Shown: one piece after another, positions 5,669 to 13,651 of the stretch
Position numbering within the stretch: position 1 is the first letter of the stretch
Layout of the letters: each line of letters starts with the position of its first letter
NCBI GenBank assembly: GCA_964412105.1
Contig: CAYPNM010000062.1
Span: forward strand, 1-15,436
Reading direction: 5' to 3'
DNA from: JAKAGZ01 sp964412105
GTDB lineage: Bacteria; Bacteroidota; Ignavibacteria; Ignavibacteriales; Ignavibacteriaceae
Length of the DNA stretch: 15,436 nucleotides
The notes under the pieces: model-generated
What the model saw: the letters and a program-made list of their open reading frames with translations, nothing else
The model's database searches: none
What the model was told of the DNA's origin: nothing
Translations under genes and position numbers: made by a program

Positions 5669-6538
5669 TTAGTAAATTATTAGTGTAGTTGTTATAATAT
5701 ATAAAATAACATTTACAATCATTGCCGGATCGGAGATCATTACTTCTGTCGTATTTTCTCCCTTCTGATTCATATAGACAAGATACATATATCTGAAAAT
5801 TCCGAAAACTACAAAAGGAGTCGTATAAATGAGGTTATCTGTATGAAAAATTGTTATAGTTCTTTGAGCTACCGTATAAAGTGCGTAACATATTATAACC
5901 CCTGCCGACGCAATAGTTGCCATTTGATCGGCAAAATTAAGAGAATAATGCTGTAACACCTTTCTTGTCGCCACAAAATCGTGATTCTCAACAAGGTTTA
6001 ACTCGGAACGTCGCTTCATAATAGCCAGAAAAAGCGAGATAAACATTGTAGTCAAAATCAACCAGCTCGAAATCTCAACACTAATTGCAAACGCACCGGC
6101 AAATACTCTTATCATAAAGCCGGCTGCAATTGAAAAAATATCGAGAAGAACGATATTTTTTAAAACAAATGAATACAAAATATTGAGGATAAAATAGAGC
6201 CCGACACAGGAAATAAAGCGCAGGTTGTAATTACCCATCAATATAATTGCCACGATGAACAAAATACCGGAAATGCTTATTGCCTGCTTTGTATTGATCT
6301 TCCCTGCAGCGATAGGTCTTGATTTCTTTTTAGGATGCAATCGATCACTCTCTACATCAGCAATATCATTTATTACATAAACAATACTGGATATCAAACA
6401 AAATATCAGGAAAGCAATAAGCGAGGAAATTAAGTAGTCTTTATCAAAGAGATGTTTTGAAAAAACCAAAGGAACAAAAACAAAAAGATTTTTGATCCAT
6501 TGCGGAATTCGGATTAATTTTATAAAACTAAATAACAT
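5669..6538 (-). CDS. UbiA-family prenyl-phosphate phosphoribosyltransferase
   Basis: 289 residues with seven to nine hydrophobic segments, as expected for an integral-membrane UbiA prenyltransferase. The opening LIRIPQWIKNLFVFVPLVFS (8-27) and NDIADVESDRLHPKKKSRPI (57-76, the NDxxDxxxD metal/diphosphate motif) closely resemble decaprenyl-phosphate phosphoribosyltransferases, the type of mycobacterial Rv3806c. That enzyme transfers phosphoribose from PRPP to a polyprenyl phosphate, the first step towards lipid-linked arabinose or ribose donors. A second conserved block is AIMKRRSEL (172-180). The ATG follows the mutase stop codon with no gap, suggesting translational coupling. DprE-type epimerase genes are not in the window, so the final sugar is unknown. 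A quinone or heme prenyltransferase is less likely given the N-terminal signature. Confidence 0.85.
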   Translation of the reverse strand: MLFSFIKLIRIPQWIKNLFVFVPLVFSKHLFDKDYLISSLIAFLIFCLISSIVYVINDIADVESDRLHPKKKSRPIAAGKINTKQAISISGILFIVAIILMGNYNLRFISCVGLYFILNILYSFVLKNIVLLDIFSIAAGFMIRVFAGAFAISVEISSWLILTTMFISLFLAIMKRRSELNLVENHDFVATRKVLQHYSLNFADQMATIASAGVIICYALYTVAQRTITIFHTDNLIYTTPFVVFGIFRYMYLVYMNQKGENTTEVMISDPAMIVNVILYIITTTLIIY

Positions 6539-8191
6539 TTAGAAGACAGCGGCTTCTTCATAAATTCCGAAAACCTCTTTCATTTCACCAACCATTTCAC
6601 CCAGTGTAACATAATTATTAGCAGCCTTAATCAAAACAGGCATCAGGTTTGTTCCATCTTCGCAGGCCTGTTTGATTTCGGAAAGACTTTCTTCAATGGC
6701 TTTTTGATTCCTGCTTTGTCTTAATTCACCCAATTCTTTCTTTTGCTTTTTCTCAACTTCAGGTGATATCATCAAAATAGGTATTTCGAGTTTTTTATTC
6801 TCTTCAACAAATTCATTGACTCCAACAATGAATTTCTCTTTTCTTTCGACGGCTTTTTGATAAATATAGGCAGCATCCGCAATTTCTTTTTGGAAATATC
6901 CTGCCTCAATAGCAGGAATTACTCCACCCAATGAATCTATTTGATCAAAGATCTCATTAGCCTGCCTTTCCATTTTGTCCGTTAAGGCCTCTACAAAATA
7001 ACTTCCCCCTAACGGATCGATTGTATTTATGACCCCGGTTTCATATGCAATTAATTGCTGCGTGCGCAGTGCGATCTTAACGGCCTTTTCACTTGGAAGT
7101 GCCAGAGTTTCGTCCATTGAATTGGTGTGAAGAGATTGAGTTCCACCAAGAACACCTGCAAGTGCCTGGTATGCTGTTCTTATTATATTGTTCTCAGGCT
7201 GCTGGGCTGTTAATGTACAACCTGCGGTTTGCGTATGAAATCTTAACCACCATGAACGTGGATTCTTAGCGCCATATTTCTCCTTCATTCTCTTTGCATA
7301 GATCTTTCTCGCTGCTCGGAATTTGGCAATCTCCTCGAAAAAATCAAGATGTGAATTAAAGAAATATGAAATCCTTGGTGCAAATTCATCTACATCCATC
7401 CCCCTTTCAATACAAGCTTCTATGTAAGCAAATCCATCCGCAAGCGTGTATGCTAATTCTTGCACAGAAGTCGAACCGGCTTCACGTATGTGGTAACCAC
7501 TGACAGAAACGGGATTCCATTGCGGAACTTCATTTTTGCAGAACTCGATCATATCAACAATTATTCTCATAGAAGGATTTGGTGGGAAGATATATTCCTT
7601 TTGCGCAATATATTCTTTTAAAATATCATTCTGTAAAGTTCCTCTTAGTTTATCGAAACTTATCCCCTGCTTCTGAGCAACCGCTAAATAAAATGCAAAG
7701 ATCATGGCCGCAGGCGAATTGATGGTCATAGAAGTTGAAACCTTGCCAAGAGGGATTTTATCAAAAAGTGTCTGCATATCCTTAAGAGATGAAACTGCCA
7801 CACCACAAATACCTACTTCACCCTGGCTCAGTGCAGCATCAGAATCCCAGCCCATAAGAGTAGGCAAATCAAAGGCAACAGATAAGCCTGTTTGGCCATT
7901 ATCAAGCAAATAATGAAATCTTTTATTTGTATCTTCAGGAGAGCCGAAGCCGGCAAATTGACGCATAGTCCAGATTTTACCACGGTAACCGTTCGTATGT
8001 ATACCTCTTGTATAAGGATACTCACCCGGAAAACCAATTTCGCTTAAGTAATTAATATTTTCAATATCATCAGGTCCATAAAGAGGTTTTACTTCCTCGC
8101 CGCTTACAGTCGTAAAAGTCATTCCTGTTGTACTGGCATTCCGCAGTTTTTCTTCAAATTTGTCTTTTCCGCTTTTATAATCCTGGTTCAT
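6539..8191 (-). CDS. Methylmalonyl-CoA mutase family, large (catalytic) subunit
   Basis: 550 residues, the length of stand-alone large subunits. It contains the TIM-barrel substrate domain but not the C-terminal B12-binding domain (no DxHxxG motif). Mutases of this family interconvert methylmalonyl-CoA and succinyl-CoA by an adenosylcobalamin radical rearrangement. Marker stretches are YPYTRGIHTNGYRGKIWTMR (58-77), TGLSVAFDLPTLMGWDSD (101-118), TLQNDILKEYIAQKE (185-199), PSMRII (206-211) and SGYHIREAGS (231-240). By alignment from memory Tyr69, Arg209 and His234 correspond to Tyr89, Arg207 and His244 of the Propionibacterium enzyme; Tyr plus Arg favours methylmalonyl-CoA over isobutyryl-CoA, where Phe and Gln occur. 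The start is supported by AAAGGA five bases upstream. The B12-binding small subunit, MeaB chaperone and epimerase must lie elsewhere. Confidence 0.93.
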   Translation of the reverse strand: MNQDYKSGKDKFEEKLRNASTTGMTFTTVSGEEVKPLYGPDDIENINYLSEIGFPGEYPYTRGIHTNGYRGKIWTMRQFAGFGSPEDTNKRFHYLLDNGQTGLSVAFDLPTLMGWDSDAALSQGEVGICGVAVSSLKDMQTLFDKIPLGKVSTSMTINSPAAMIFAFYLAVAQKQGISFDKLRGTLQNDILKEYIAQKEYIFPPNPSMRIIVDMIEFCKNEVPQWNPVSVSGYHIREAGSTSVQELAYTLADGFAYIEACIERGMDVDEFAPRISYFFNSHLDFFEEIAKFRAARKIYAKRMKEKYGAKNPRSWWLRFHTQTAGCTLTAQQPENNIIRTAYQALAGVLGGTQSLHTNSMDETLALPSEKAVKIALRTQQLIAYETGVINTIDPLGGSYFVEALTDKMERQANEIFDQIDSLGGVIPAIEAGYFQKEIADAAYIYQKAVERKEKFIVGVNEFVEENKKLEIPILMISPEVEKKQKKELGELRQSRNQKAIEESLSEIKQACEDGTNLMPVLIKAANNYVTLGEMVGEMKEVFGIYEEAAVF

Positions 8192-8240
8192 TTTATTCCT
8201 TTATATTTCTACAAAATTAGGCAATTTATTTATAAGATAT

Positions 8241-10097
8241 TCAGCTGGTTCTGCCGAATCTCCTGTCAAACTCATCAAGCGAAATCTTAACAAGAATCGG
8301 TCTTCCATGTGGGCAGACATATGGCATCGATGTAGCAAATAACTGATCAATTAGTAGTCTCATCTCACGATCAGTCAATTTATCCCCAGCCTTAATTGCC
8401 GCCTTACAGGAATACGATTTGGCTATATTATCTCTTTCCTCAAGTTTTTCCTCACGCTGATTTGCAAGATATTCATCGATTAATTCAATCAGAATTTTTT
8501 CCTCGGATCCCGCAACAACATCTTCTGGCACACCATCTATGGTAATAAAATTCTTTGAAGAAAATTTAATTGCAAACCCCAGCTTTGACAGATATGGATA
8601 AAGCTCTTTGACAATACCGTAAGTGCCGGGATCGAGTTCCATTCTTCGGGGGAAAAGAAGCTGCTGCGAAAAAGGCATATTTGCATCAAACCTTTTTAAT
8701 ACTTTTTCATATAAAATTCTTTCATGTGCAACGTGCTGATCGATAATCATTAAGCCGGATTTAATCTGCGATAAAATATACTTGTTATGCAGTTGTATAA
8801 TAAACGGAAATTCCTCATCTGTGCTTTCTTTTCTTTCCACAGGAGTCTCATGAAATACTTCTCTATTTATTTTTTTATCGAATGGTAATTCCCTTGAATC
8901 ACCTTCAGCTCTGGTTACAATATTGTCAGGAATTGAACTAAATATACGATCAATATCAGAGTCTGAAATCCTTCTCCCGCCGGTATCATTTCTTCCAAAT
9001 GAAGGCCTGTCTGAAAAATCATCCCTTTTAACCTTGTTAAAAGGATCAAACTTAAGCTTTTCTGTTTCATCGGTTACATCATTGAAAGCCATAGCAGGCA
9101 CAAGATCATGTGTTCCGAGAGTTTTTCTTATGACCGCCACAACAAAATTATAAATATCCCTTTCATCATCGAATTTTACTTCCAGCTTCGAAGGATGCAC
9201 ATTCACATCAATTTTCTGGGGATCAATTTGAAGGAAAAGAATAAAGAAAGGATAATCACCCTTTTCGAGAATATTTTCAAAGGCCGTAAAAACAGCGTGG
9301 TTCAGCTGCCGGCTTATAACGTAACGGTTGTTCAGAAAAATATATTGCTCCCCTTTGCTTTTCTTCAGCATACTTGGCTTACCTATGTAGCCGGTAATGC
9401 TTAAATACTCTGTTTTTTCCTCAACGGGAATTAATGCGTCCAGCATATTATCCGCAAAGACTTTCTTTATTCTATCTTCAAGAGAACCTGCTGGATAGTC
9501 ATAAATCATTTCGTCTTCGTTAAAAAATCTGAAATGAATCACTGAATAACTTAATGCTGTTTTATTGAATGTATCAATGATATGCTTTAACTCAGTTGCG
9601 TCGGTCTTTAAGAAATTCCTCCTTGCTGGAGTATTAAAAAAAAGATTTTTAACAGAGACTGAAGTACCTTTGGGAAACGAACCCTTTTCTTTAATAACAT
9701 TTTGCGCATCATCAAATCTTAACAGAGTTCCAAGTTCATCTTCTCTTTTTTCTGTTCTAATTTCAAGTTGACTCACTGCTGCTATTGAACTCAATGCTTC
9801 ACCACGGAATCCCAGCGTTGTAATTGACTCGAGATCTTCATAGCTGAATATTTTGCTTGTTGCATGTTTCTGAATTGATAAAATTGCGTCTTCTTCAGAC
9901 ATTCCGGTGCCGTCATCGAAAACCTGTATCAGCGCTTTGCCGGCCCTTTTAATTATTACATCAATATTTTTTGCATCTGCATCAATTGCATTCTCCAGTA
10001 ATTCTTTCACCACTGACTCCGGTCGCTGCACTACTTCTCCGGCTGCAATCTTATTGGCAATATTCTCAGGCAATATTTTTATTTTCTTTTCTGACAT
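8241..10097 (-). CDS. mutL: DNA mismatch repair protein MutL, endonuclease type
   Basis: 618 residues, a normal bacterial MutL length. The N-terminal GHKL ATPase (about 1-330) shows ELLENAIDADAKNI (32-45, catalytic Glu and Mg-binding Asn), DDGTGM (61-66), TLGFRGEALSS (94-104), KGTSVSVKNLFFNTPAR (143-159) and DVNVHPSKLEVKF (297-309). A charged linker spans about 335-425. The C-terminal dimerisation domain has the metal-binding nuclease motif as DQHVAHERILYE (453-464; the usual form is DQHAAHERxxYE), then SCKAAIKAGD (563-572) and CPHGRP (595-600). It should therefore nick DNA itself, as in species without MutH. The ATG follows the folA stop codon with no gap, and the mutase gene begins 49 bp after its end, so it is almost certainly co-transcribed. 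Confidence 0.98.
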   Translation of the reverse strand: MSEKKIKILPENIANKIAAGEVVQRPESVVKELLENAIDADAKNIDVIIKRAGKALIQVFDDGTGMSEEDAILSIQKHATSKIFSYEDLESITTLGFRGEALSSIAAVSQLEIRTEKREDELGTLLRFDDAQNVIKEKGSFPKGTSVSVKNLFFNTPARRNFLKTDATELKHIIDTFNKTALSYSVIHFRFFNEDEMIYDYPAGSLEDRIKKVFADNMLDALIPVEEKTEYLSITGYIGKPSMLKKSKGEQYIFLNNRYVISRQLNHAVFTAFENILEKGDYPFFILFLQIDPQKIDVNVHPSKLEVKFDDERDIYNFVVAVIRKTLGTHDLVPAMAFNDVTDETEKLKFDPFNKVKRDDFSDRPSFGRNDTGGRRISDSDIDRIFSSIPDNIVTRAEGDSRELPFDKKINREVFHETPVERKESTDEEFPFIIQLHNKYILSQIKSGLMIIDQHVAHERILYEKVLKRFDANMPFSQQLLFPRRMELDPGTYGIVKELYPYLSKLGFAIKFSSKNFITIDGVPEDVVAGSEEKILIELIDEYLANQREEKLEERDNIAKSYSCKAAIKAGDKLTDREMRLLIDQLFATSMPYVCPHGRPILVKISLDEFDRRFGRTS

Positions 10098-10577
10098 CTA
10101 TTTTCTTGTGTATCTGTAAATTTCAAACTCATTCCTTTTCTCTTTTGATTCAACATTCCATTTATTCGGTTCTATCTTTGGGAAAAAAACATCTCCTTCT
10201 GCCTCAAAATTCATATAAGAAATTATCATTTCATCGGCTGTTTCCAAAGCCTGCGTGTAAATCTCACCTCCACCGATAATAAAAGCCTTCTCATATTTCT
10301 CTTTTTCGCAATAAGAATATGCTTCCTTTAAGCTATTAAATATTTTTACATCTTCAAATGGATAATTTGTCCCTCTTTTATTTGTAAGGATGATGTTTAA
10401 TCTTCCTTTTAGTGGCTTCCCTAAAGTCTCAAAAGTTTTTCTTCCCATAATAATCGGGAAACCAAAAGTAGTATTTTTAAAATGCTGGAATTCTTCTTTA
10501 ACGTGCCAGGGCATTTCGCCGTTTGATCTGCCAATTACACCATTTTTAGCAACGGCCGAAATGATAATTATTTTCAA
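10098..10577 (-). CDS. folA: Dihydrofolate reductase, TTG start
   Basis: 159 residues, identical in length to E. coli FolA. It reduces dihydrofolate to tetrahydrofolate with NADPH. Recognisable parts are IISAVAKNGVIGRSNGEMPW (5-24), the acidic active-site residue in HVKEEFQHF (Glu29, where E. coli has Asp27), PIIMGRKTFETLGKPLKGRL (41-60), IILTNK (62-67) and FIIGGGEIYTQAL (98-110), a nucleotide-binding element. The start codon is TTG, not ATG: the next in-frame Met is residue 22, inside the core fold, and TTG has GAGG seven bases upstream. TTG overlaps the thyA stop as TTGA. Coupling to thyA makes sense because thymidylate synthase produces the dihydrofolate that this enzyme recycles. Confidence 0.97.
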   Translation of the reverse strand: MKIIIISAVAKNGVIGRSNGEMPWHVKEEFQHFKNTTFGFPIIMGRKTFETLGKPLKGRLNIILTNKRGTNYPFEDVKIFNSLKEAYSYCEKEKYEKAFIIGGGEIYTQALETADEMIISYMNFEAEGDVFFPKIEPNKWNVESKEKRNEFEIYRYTRK

Positions 10578-11413
10578 ACCGCTACCTCAAATTTTATCTT
10601 ATCGTGGTAGTTGTAATCGACCAATTCAAAATCCTCAAACTGCAGTTGATCGATAGGTTTCTTAGCTATAATTAATTTTGGCAATGGCATAGGCTCGCGT
10701 TTTAGTTGCTCCTTCAGACCTTCACTGTGATCAAATTTTTCCATTGGAGAACCTTTTTCAGCATAATAAACATGAGCATCAACTATTGTATGAGCAAAGT
10801 ATCCTAATCCTAAACCTGTTTCTTGTGCAATTATCTGGGTTAATAAAGAATATGCAGCAAGATTAAAAGGAATCCCCAAAGCAATATCGCCGGATCTTTG
10901 AGTAAGATGACAGTTAAGTTTGCTGTCGCTGACATTAAAAGTAAAAGTATAATGGCATGGGGGAAGTTTGCTGCTTATCGCATTTCCCGGCTCCCATGCA
11001 TTCACTACAAGTCTGCGGCTGTTGGGATTTCTCTTAATTTCATCGATAACATATTTTATCTGATCTACTTCTGTTACAACCCAGTTTCCACTTTTATCCT
11101 TCTGAGCACTTGGAAAATGTCTCCAGTAGTATCCATAAGCTGTATCAAGATTACCGTTTTCGTCAGCCCAAGCATCCCAGATTTTCGTTTTTTCCCTTAA
11201 ATTCCTGATGTGATTCTCCCCTGAAAGGTACCATAGTACTTCGTGCAGAAGAGATTTCCATTCCATTCGCTTTGTCGTCAGTAGAGGAAATCCTTCAGAA
11301 AGATCCACCCTATAAAAGGCTCCAAAATATGAAATAGTGTCGACGCCTGTGCGGGACGTCTTTCTTACTCCGTTTTCTAATACTAACTTCACAAGATCTA
11401 AATATTGTTTCAT
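10574..11413 (-). CDS. thyA: Thymidylate synthase (folate-dependent)
   Basis: 279 residues (E. coli 264). It methylates dUMP to dTMP using methylene-tetrahydrofolate, yielding dihydrofolate. Sequence markers are RTGVDTISYFGAFYRVDL (21-38), FPLLTTKR (42-49), IWDAWADENG (78-87), the phosphate-binding Arg pair NSRRLVVNAW (131-140), the nucleophile Cys153 in LPPCHYTF, LTQRSGDIALGIPFN (170-184) and DAHVYY (212-217). The extra length comes partly from an insertion of about ten residues near 101-115 (PSAQKDKSGNWVVTE). The downstream folA overlaps its stop by 4 bp; glycerate kinase ends 69 bp upstream. No strong Shine-Dalgarno sequence precedes the ATG. It is the classical ThyA, not the flavin-dependent ThyX. 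Confidence 0.98.
   Translation of the reverse strand: MKQYLDLVKLVLENGVRKTSRTGVDTISYFGAFYRVDLSEGFPLLTTKRMEWKSLLHEVLWYLSGENHIRNLREKTKIWDAWADENGNLDTAYGYYWRHFPSAQKDKSGNWVVTEVDQIKYVIDEIKRNPNSRRLVVNAWEPGNAISSKLPPCHYTFTFNVSDSKLNCHLTQRSGDIALGIPFNLAAYSLLTQIIAQETGLGLGYFAHTIVDAHVYYAEKGSPMEKFDHSEGLKEQLKREPMPLPKLIIAKKPIDQLQFEDFELVDYNYHDKIKFEVAV
10585..10588 (-). promoter_or_regulatory. Ribosome binding site supporting the folA TTG start
   Basis: The minus strand reads GAGG then seven bases (TAGCGGT) before TTG at 10577-10575. It lies in the last codons of thyA. It is one of the few clear Shine-Dalgarno matches in the packed block and decides in favour of the non-ATG start. Confidence 0.6.
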
Positions 11414-11482
11414 TTAAGTCTGAATTTTATTTTTGGAATGAATTAATTACGCAAACTTAATAAAAATTGACCTAGAGTTAAA

Positions 11483-12607
11483 CTAAGCTCCCGATATGTA
11501 ATTTATTATCTTTTCTGCAGCAAATTCAAGCCCTTTTTCAAAGTTTTCAATTGATTCATCCTTGCTCTTAAAAAAGGCTTGAAGCTCGATTGGGATTACT
11601 CCTTTACCAAAACCAGTCAATGAATTTTTATCAATTATCCCGCTAACCAGAAAGACGGGAATATGATGAGCTTCACAAATATCAATAATTACTTTTGCTC
11701 CCTTATCCATTAGACTTTGCTTATCAAATGCTCCCTCGCCTGTTATTACATAATTAGGAGCAAAATGCTTTATTTCCTCCATAAACATATCTGCGATAAA
11801 TTTCCTTGATTTAGTAATTTTAGCATTAAAGAAGATCTGCAAACCTGCAGCTAACCCGCCTCCCGCTCCGTTCAGTTCATCATTTAACCTTGTTATTCCT
11901 TTATTATAAAATAACTTAATTAATTTTTCAAAACCAAGTTCTAAAGCTTCAATCTCACTTTTTCTAGCGCCCTTTTGTTCTGCAAATGATCTAACTGCCC
12001 CGTTTTCCCCAAGTAACGGATTATCCACATCTGCTATAACTTCAATCTGAAAAGGCAGTTTGGCTTCTTCCCATTCTAAATTATTAACGGAATAATAGTT
12101 TTCAGGAACAATATTTACTTCTTTGTCAAAAATATCATATAATTTTAGCCCAAATGCAGAACAGAATCCCAAACCGAGATCGGATGTTCCTGTACCTCCT
12201 ACACCTAGTATTATATTATCCACATTTAATCCACTCTCAATTATCAATTTAAACAAATCCCCTAAGCCTTTTGAATTTAGGCTTAAAGGATGCCTCATAT
12301 CCAAAGGAATACTTTTTAATCCTATAACTTCAGCAGATTCAATATATAATAATTTCTGCTCGGGTGAATAACCTACTCTCACAGCAAAAAGCTCATTGCT
12401 GTAAAGTCTTTTTGTTTCAAAAGTTAAAATATCAAGGCTAAAGTGCTTAACGCAAACATCCAAAAATCCGTCTCCTCCATCAGAAATTGGGAGTTCCTTT
12501 ATGGTTAAATTATTATGGATGGCTAATATCTTGTTTAGATATTTGGTAACGTTAATCGAGCTGGAGCATTCCTTAAAACTATTGGGAGCAAGCAGTATCT
12601 TTTTCAT
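11483..12607 (-). CDS. Glycerate kinase
   Basis: 374 residues, typical of the GlxK/GarK-type glycerate kinase family, which phosphorylates D-glycerate to 2-phosphoglycerate with ATP and feeds photorespiratory, serine-cycle or sugar-acid carbon into glycolysis. Markers are ILLAPNSFKECSSSINV (4-20), ISDGGDGFLD (41-50), GVGGTGTSDLGLGFCSAFG (135-153), ADVDNPLLGENGAVRSFAEQ (192-211), GAGGGLAAGL (247-256) and ITGEGAFDKQSLMDKG (288-303). The ATG overlaps the stop of the upstream GT9 gene as ATGA, so translation is probably coupled, although no metabolic link to a heptosyltransferase-like enzyme is evident. The segment GTGTSDLGLG differs slightly from the more usual GSATNDGGxG. Confidence 0.93.
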   Translation of the reverse strand: MKKILLAPNSFKECSSSINVTKYLNKILAIHNNLTIKELPISDGGDGFLDVCVKHFSLDILTFETKRLYSNELFAVRVGYSPEQKLLYIESAEVIGLKSIPLDMRHPLSLNSKGLGDLFKLIIESGLNVDNIILGVGGTGTSDLGLGFCSAFGLKLYDIFDKEVNIVPENYYSVNNLEWEEAKLPFQIEVIADVDNPLLGENGAVRSFAEQKGARKSEIEALELGFEKLIKLFYNKGITRLNDELNGAGGGLAAGLQIFFNAKITKSRKFIADMFMEEIKHFAPNYVITGEGAFDKQSLMDKGAKVIIDICEAHHIPVFLVSGIIDKNSLTGFGKGVIPIELQAFFKSKDESIENFEKGLEFAAEKIINYISGA

Positions 12608-13611
12608 TTCAAATTAAGGCTTTTCTTCACATTTTCATAAACCTTTTCCGCATTGATTCCACCTTCCCCTTGAAAGCGACATAGCTTTGGATCGCTAGGA
12701 CATTGATTTTGACAGTAGTCTTTTTCAGGCTGAATAATTTCAGATTTATTGCCTGTTGGGGACCAGAGTTCAGGGGAACAAGCTGGTAAAGGGCAAAACA
12801 ATGATAATGTCGGAACCCTCAAACCTGCTGCTATATGCATAGGTCCTGTACTGGATGATATCAGCAGATCAAGCATGCTGAAATTAATTATAGAATCCCG
12901 CAGCGGGCATCCTTCATTAAGATAAATAGTATCCTTTAGATTTTTTAATTCTTCCGGAATTATCACGTCTGTAACTGCAACTTTTATATTATCACTTCTT
13001 TTTAGTTTATTAACTAGATGTATGTATTCAGATATCGGCATATTGGGAGCGGAATTACCACTTGAAGAGTTAACACCTATCAAAACTTCTCCTTTGGGAC
13101 ATAAACCTTTCTTCGTTTCTACTGCACTTATTTTTTCCTCTTTGCTCAAATGGATTTCACTGTCCGATGATTCTATTTCAATACCAAGTTTTCTTAATTC
13201 GTCAAGGCAATAGTCAGATTCATGTTTTAATGGTTTATATTTATTCCTGTAGACGCTTTTAGTGTTCGTTAAAAACTGGTAAAACTTATTACCAACACCA
13301 ATTCGAATTCTTATACCTGATAAGAATAATATCCAATTGAGCTTCTCTGTTGGCAGCAAAGTTAAAGAATAATCAAATTTATACCTTCTTAGCTTTCCTG
13401 CCAACGAAAGTGGTCCACTTTCCCCATCATTGAGAATGATCTCATCAACGTAAGGATTGCTAATATAAATAGCTTCAGTATATTTTCTAAGAAGAACAGC
13501 TACAAAACTATCCGGAAAGCTTCTTTTAATTTCACGCGGCAATGGTGTGGATAAGACCACATCCCCTATCCTGTCAGGTCTTACGATCAATATTCTCGGA
13601 TTTGTGTTCAA
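12604..13611 (-). CDS. Glycosyltransferase family 9 (heptosyltransferase-like), TTG start
   Basis: 335 residues. The opening ILIVRPDRIGDVVLSTPLPR (7-26) and the C-terminal ISSSTGPMHIAAGLRVPTLS (251-270) are the two hallmarks of GT9, the family of ADP-heptose:LPS heptosyltransferases. Such enzymes work at the inner face of the cytoplasmic membrane on lipid A-core or related glycolipids. A Cys-rich tail, DYCQNQCPSDPKLC (298-311), is common in the family. The frame starts at TTG; an in-frame stop lies three codons upstream and no ATG or GTG is present near the start, so TTG is the best choice, although no Shine-Dalgarno sequence is visible. It is the first gene of the packed minus block and overlaps glycerate kinase by 4 bp. 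Donor sugar and acceptor cannot be inferred. Confidence 0.92.
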   Translation of the reverse strand: MNTNPRILIVRPDRIGDVVLSTPLPREIKRSFPDSFVAVLLRKYTEAIYISNPYVDEIILNDGESGPLSLAGKLRRYKFDYSLTLLPTEKLNWILFLSGIRIRIGVGNKFYQFLTNTKSVYRNKYKPLKHESDYCLDELRKLGIEIESSDSEIHLSKEEKISAVETKKGLCPKGEVLIGVNSSSGNSAPNMPISEYIHLVNKLKRSDNIKVAVTDVIIPEELKNLKDTIYLNEGCPLRDSIINFSMLDLLISSSTGPMHIAAGLRVPTLSLFCPLPACSPELWSPTGNKSEIIQPEKDYCQNQCPSDPKLCRFQGEGGINAEKVYENVKKSLNLK

Positions 13612-13651
13612 ATTAAATTAAAAAGAATTTTAATATTTATTAGATTTCTAT
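13612..13651. promoter_or_regulatory. 40-bp divergent intergenic region
   Basis: Only 40 very AT-rich bases separate the TTG of the minus-strand GT9 gene from the ATG of the plus-strand glycosyltransferase. Promoters for both directions must overlap each other or extend into the coding regions. No confident -35/-10 pair or operator can be named. Confidence 0.3.

Noticed and set aside
8923..10279. Several open plus-strand frames of 68-102 codons opposite mutL and folA
   Set aside because: They are antisense to well-conserved genes, have no family features, and look like translations of the complementary strand.
10898..11200. Open plus-strand frame of 100 codons inside thyA
   Set aside because: Antisense to conserved thymidylate synthase motifs, including the catalytic cysteine region.
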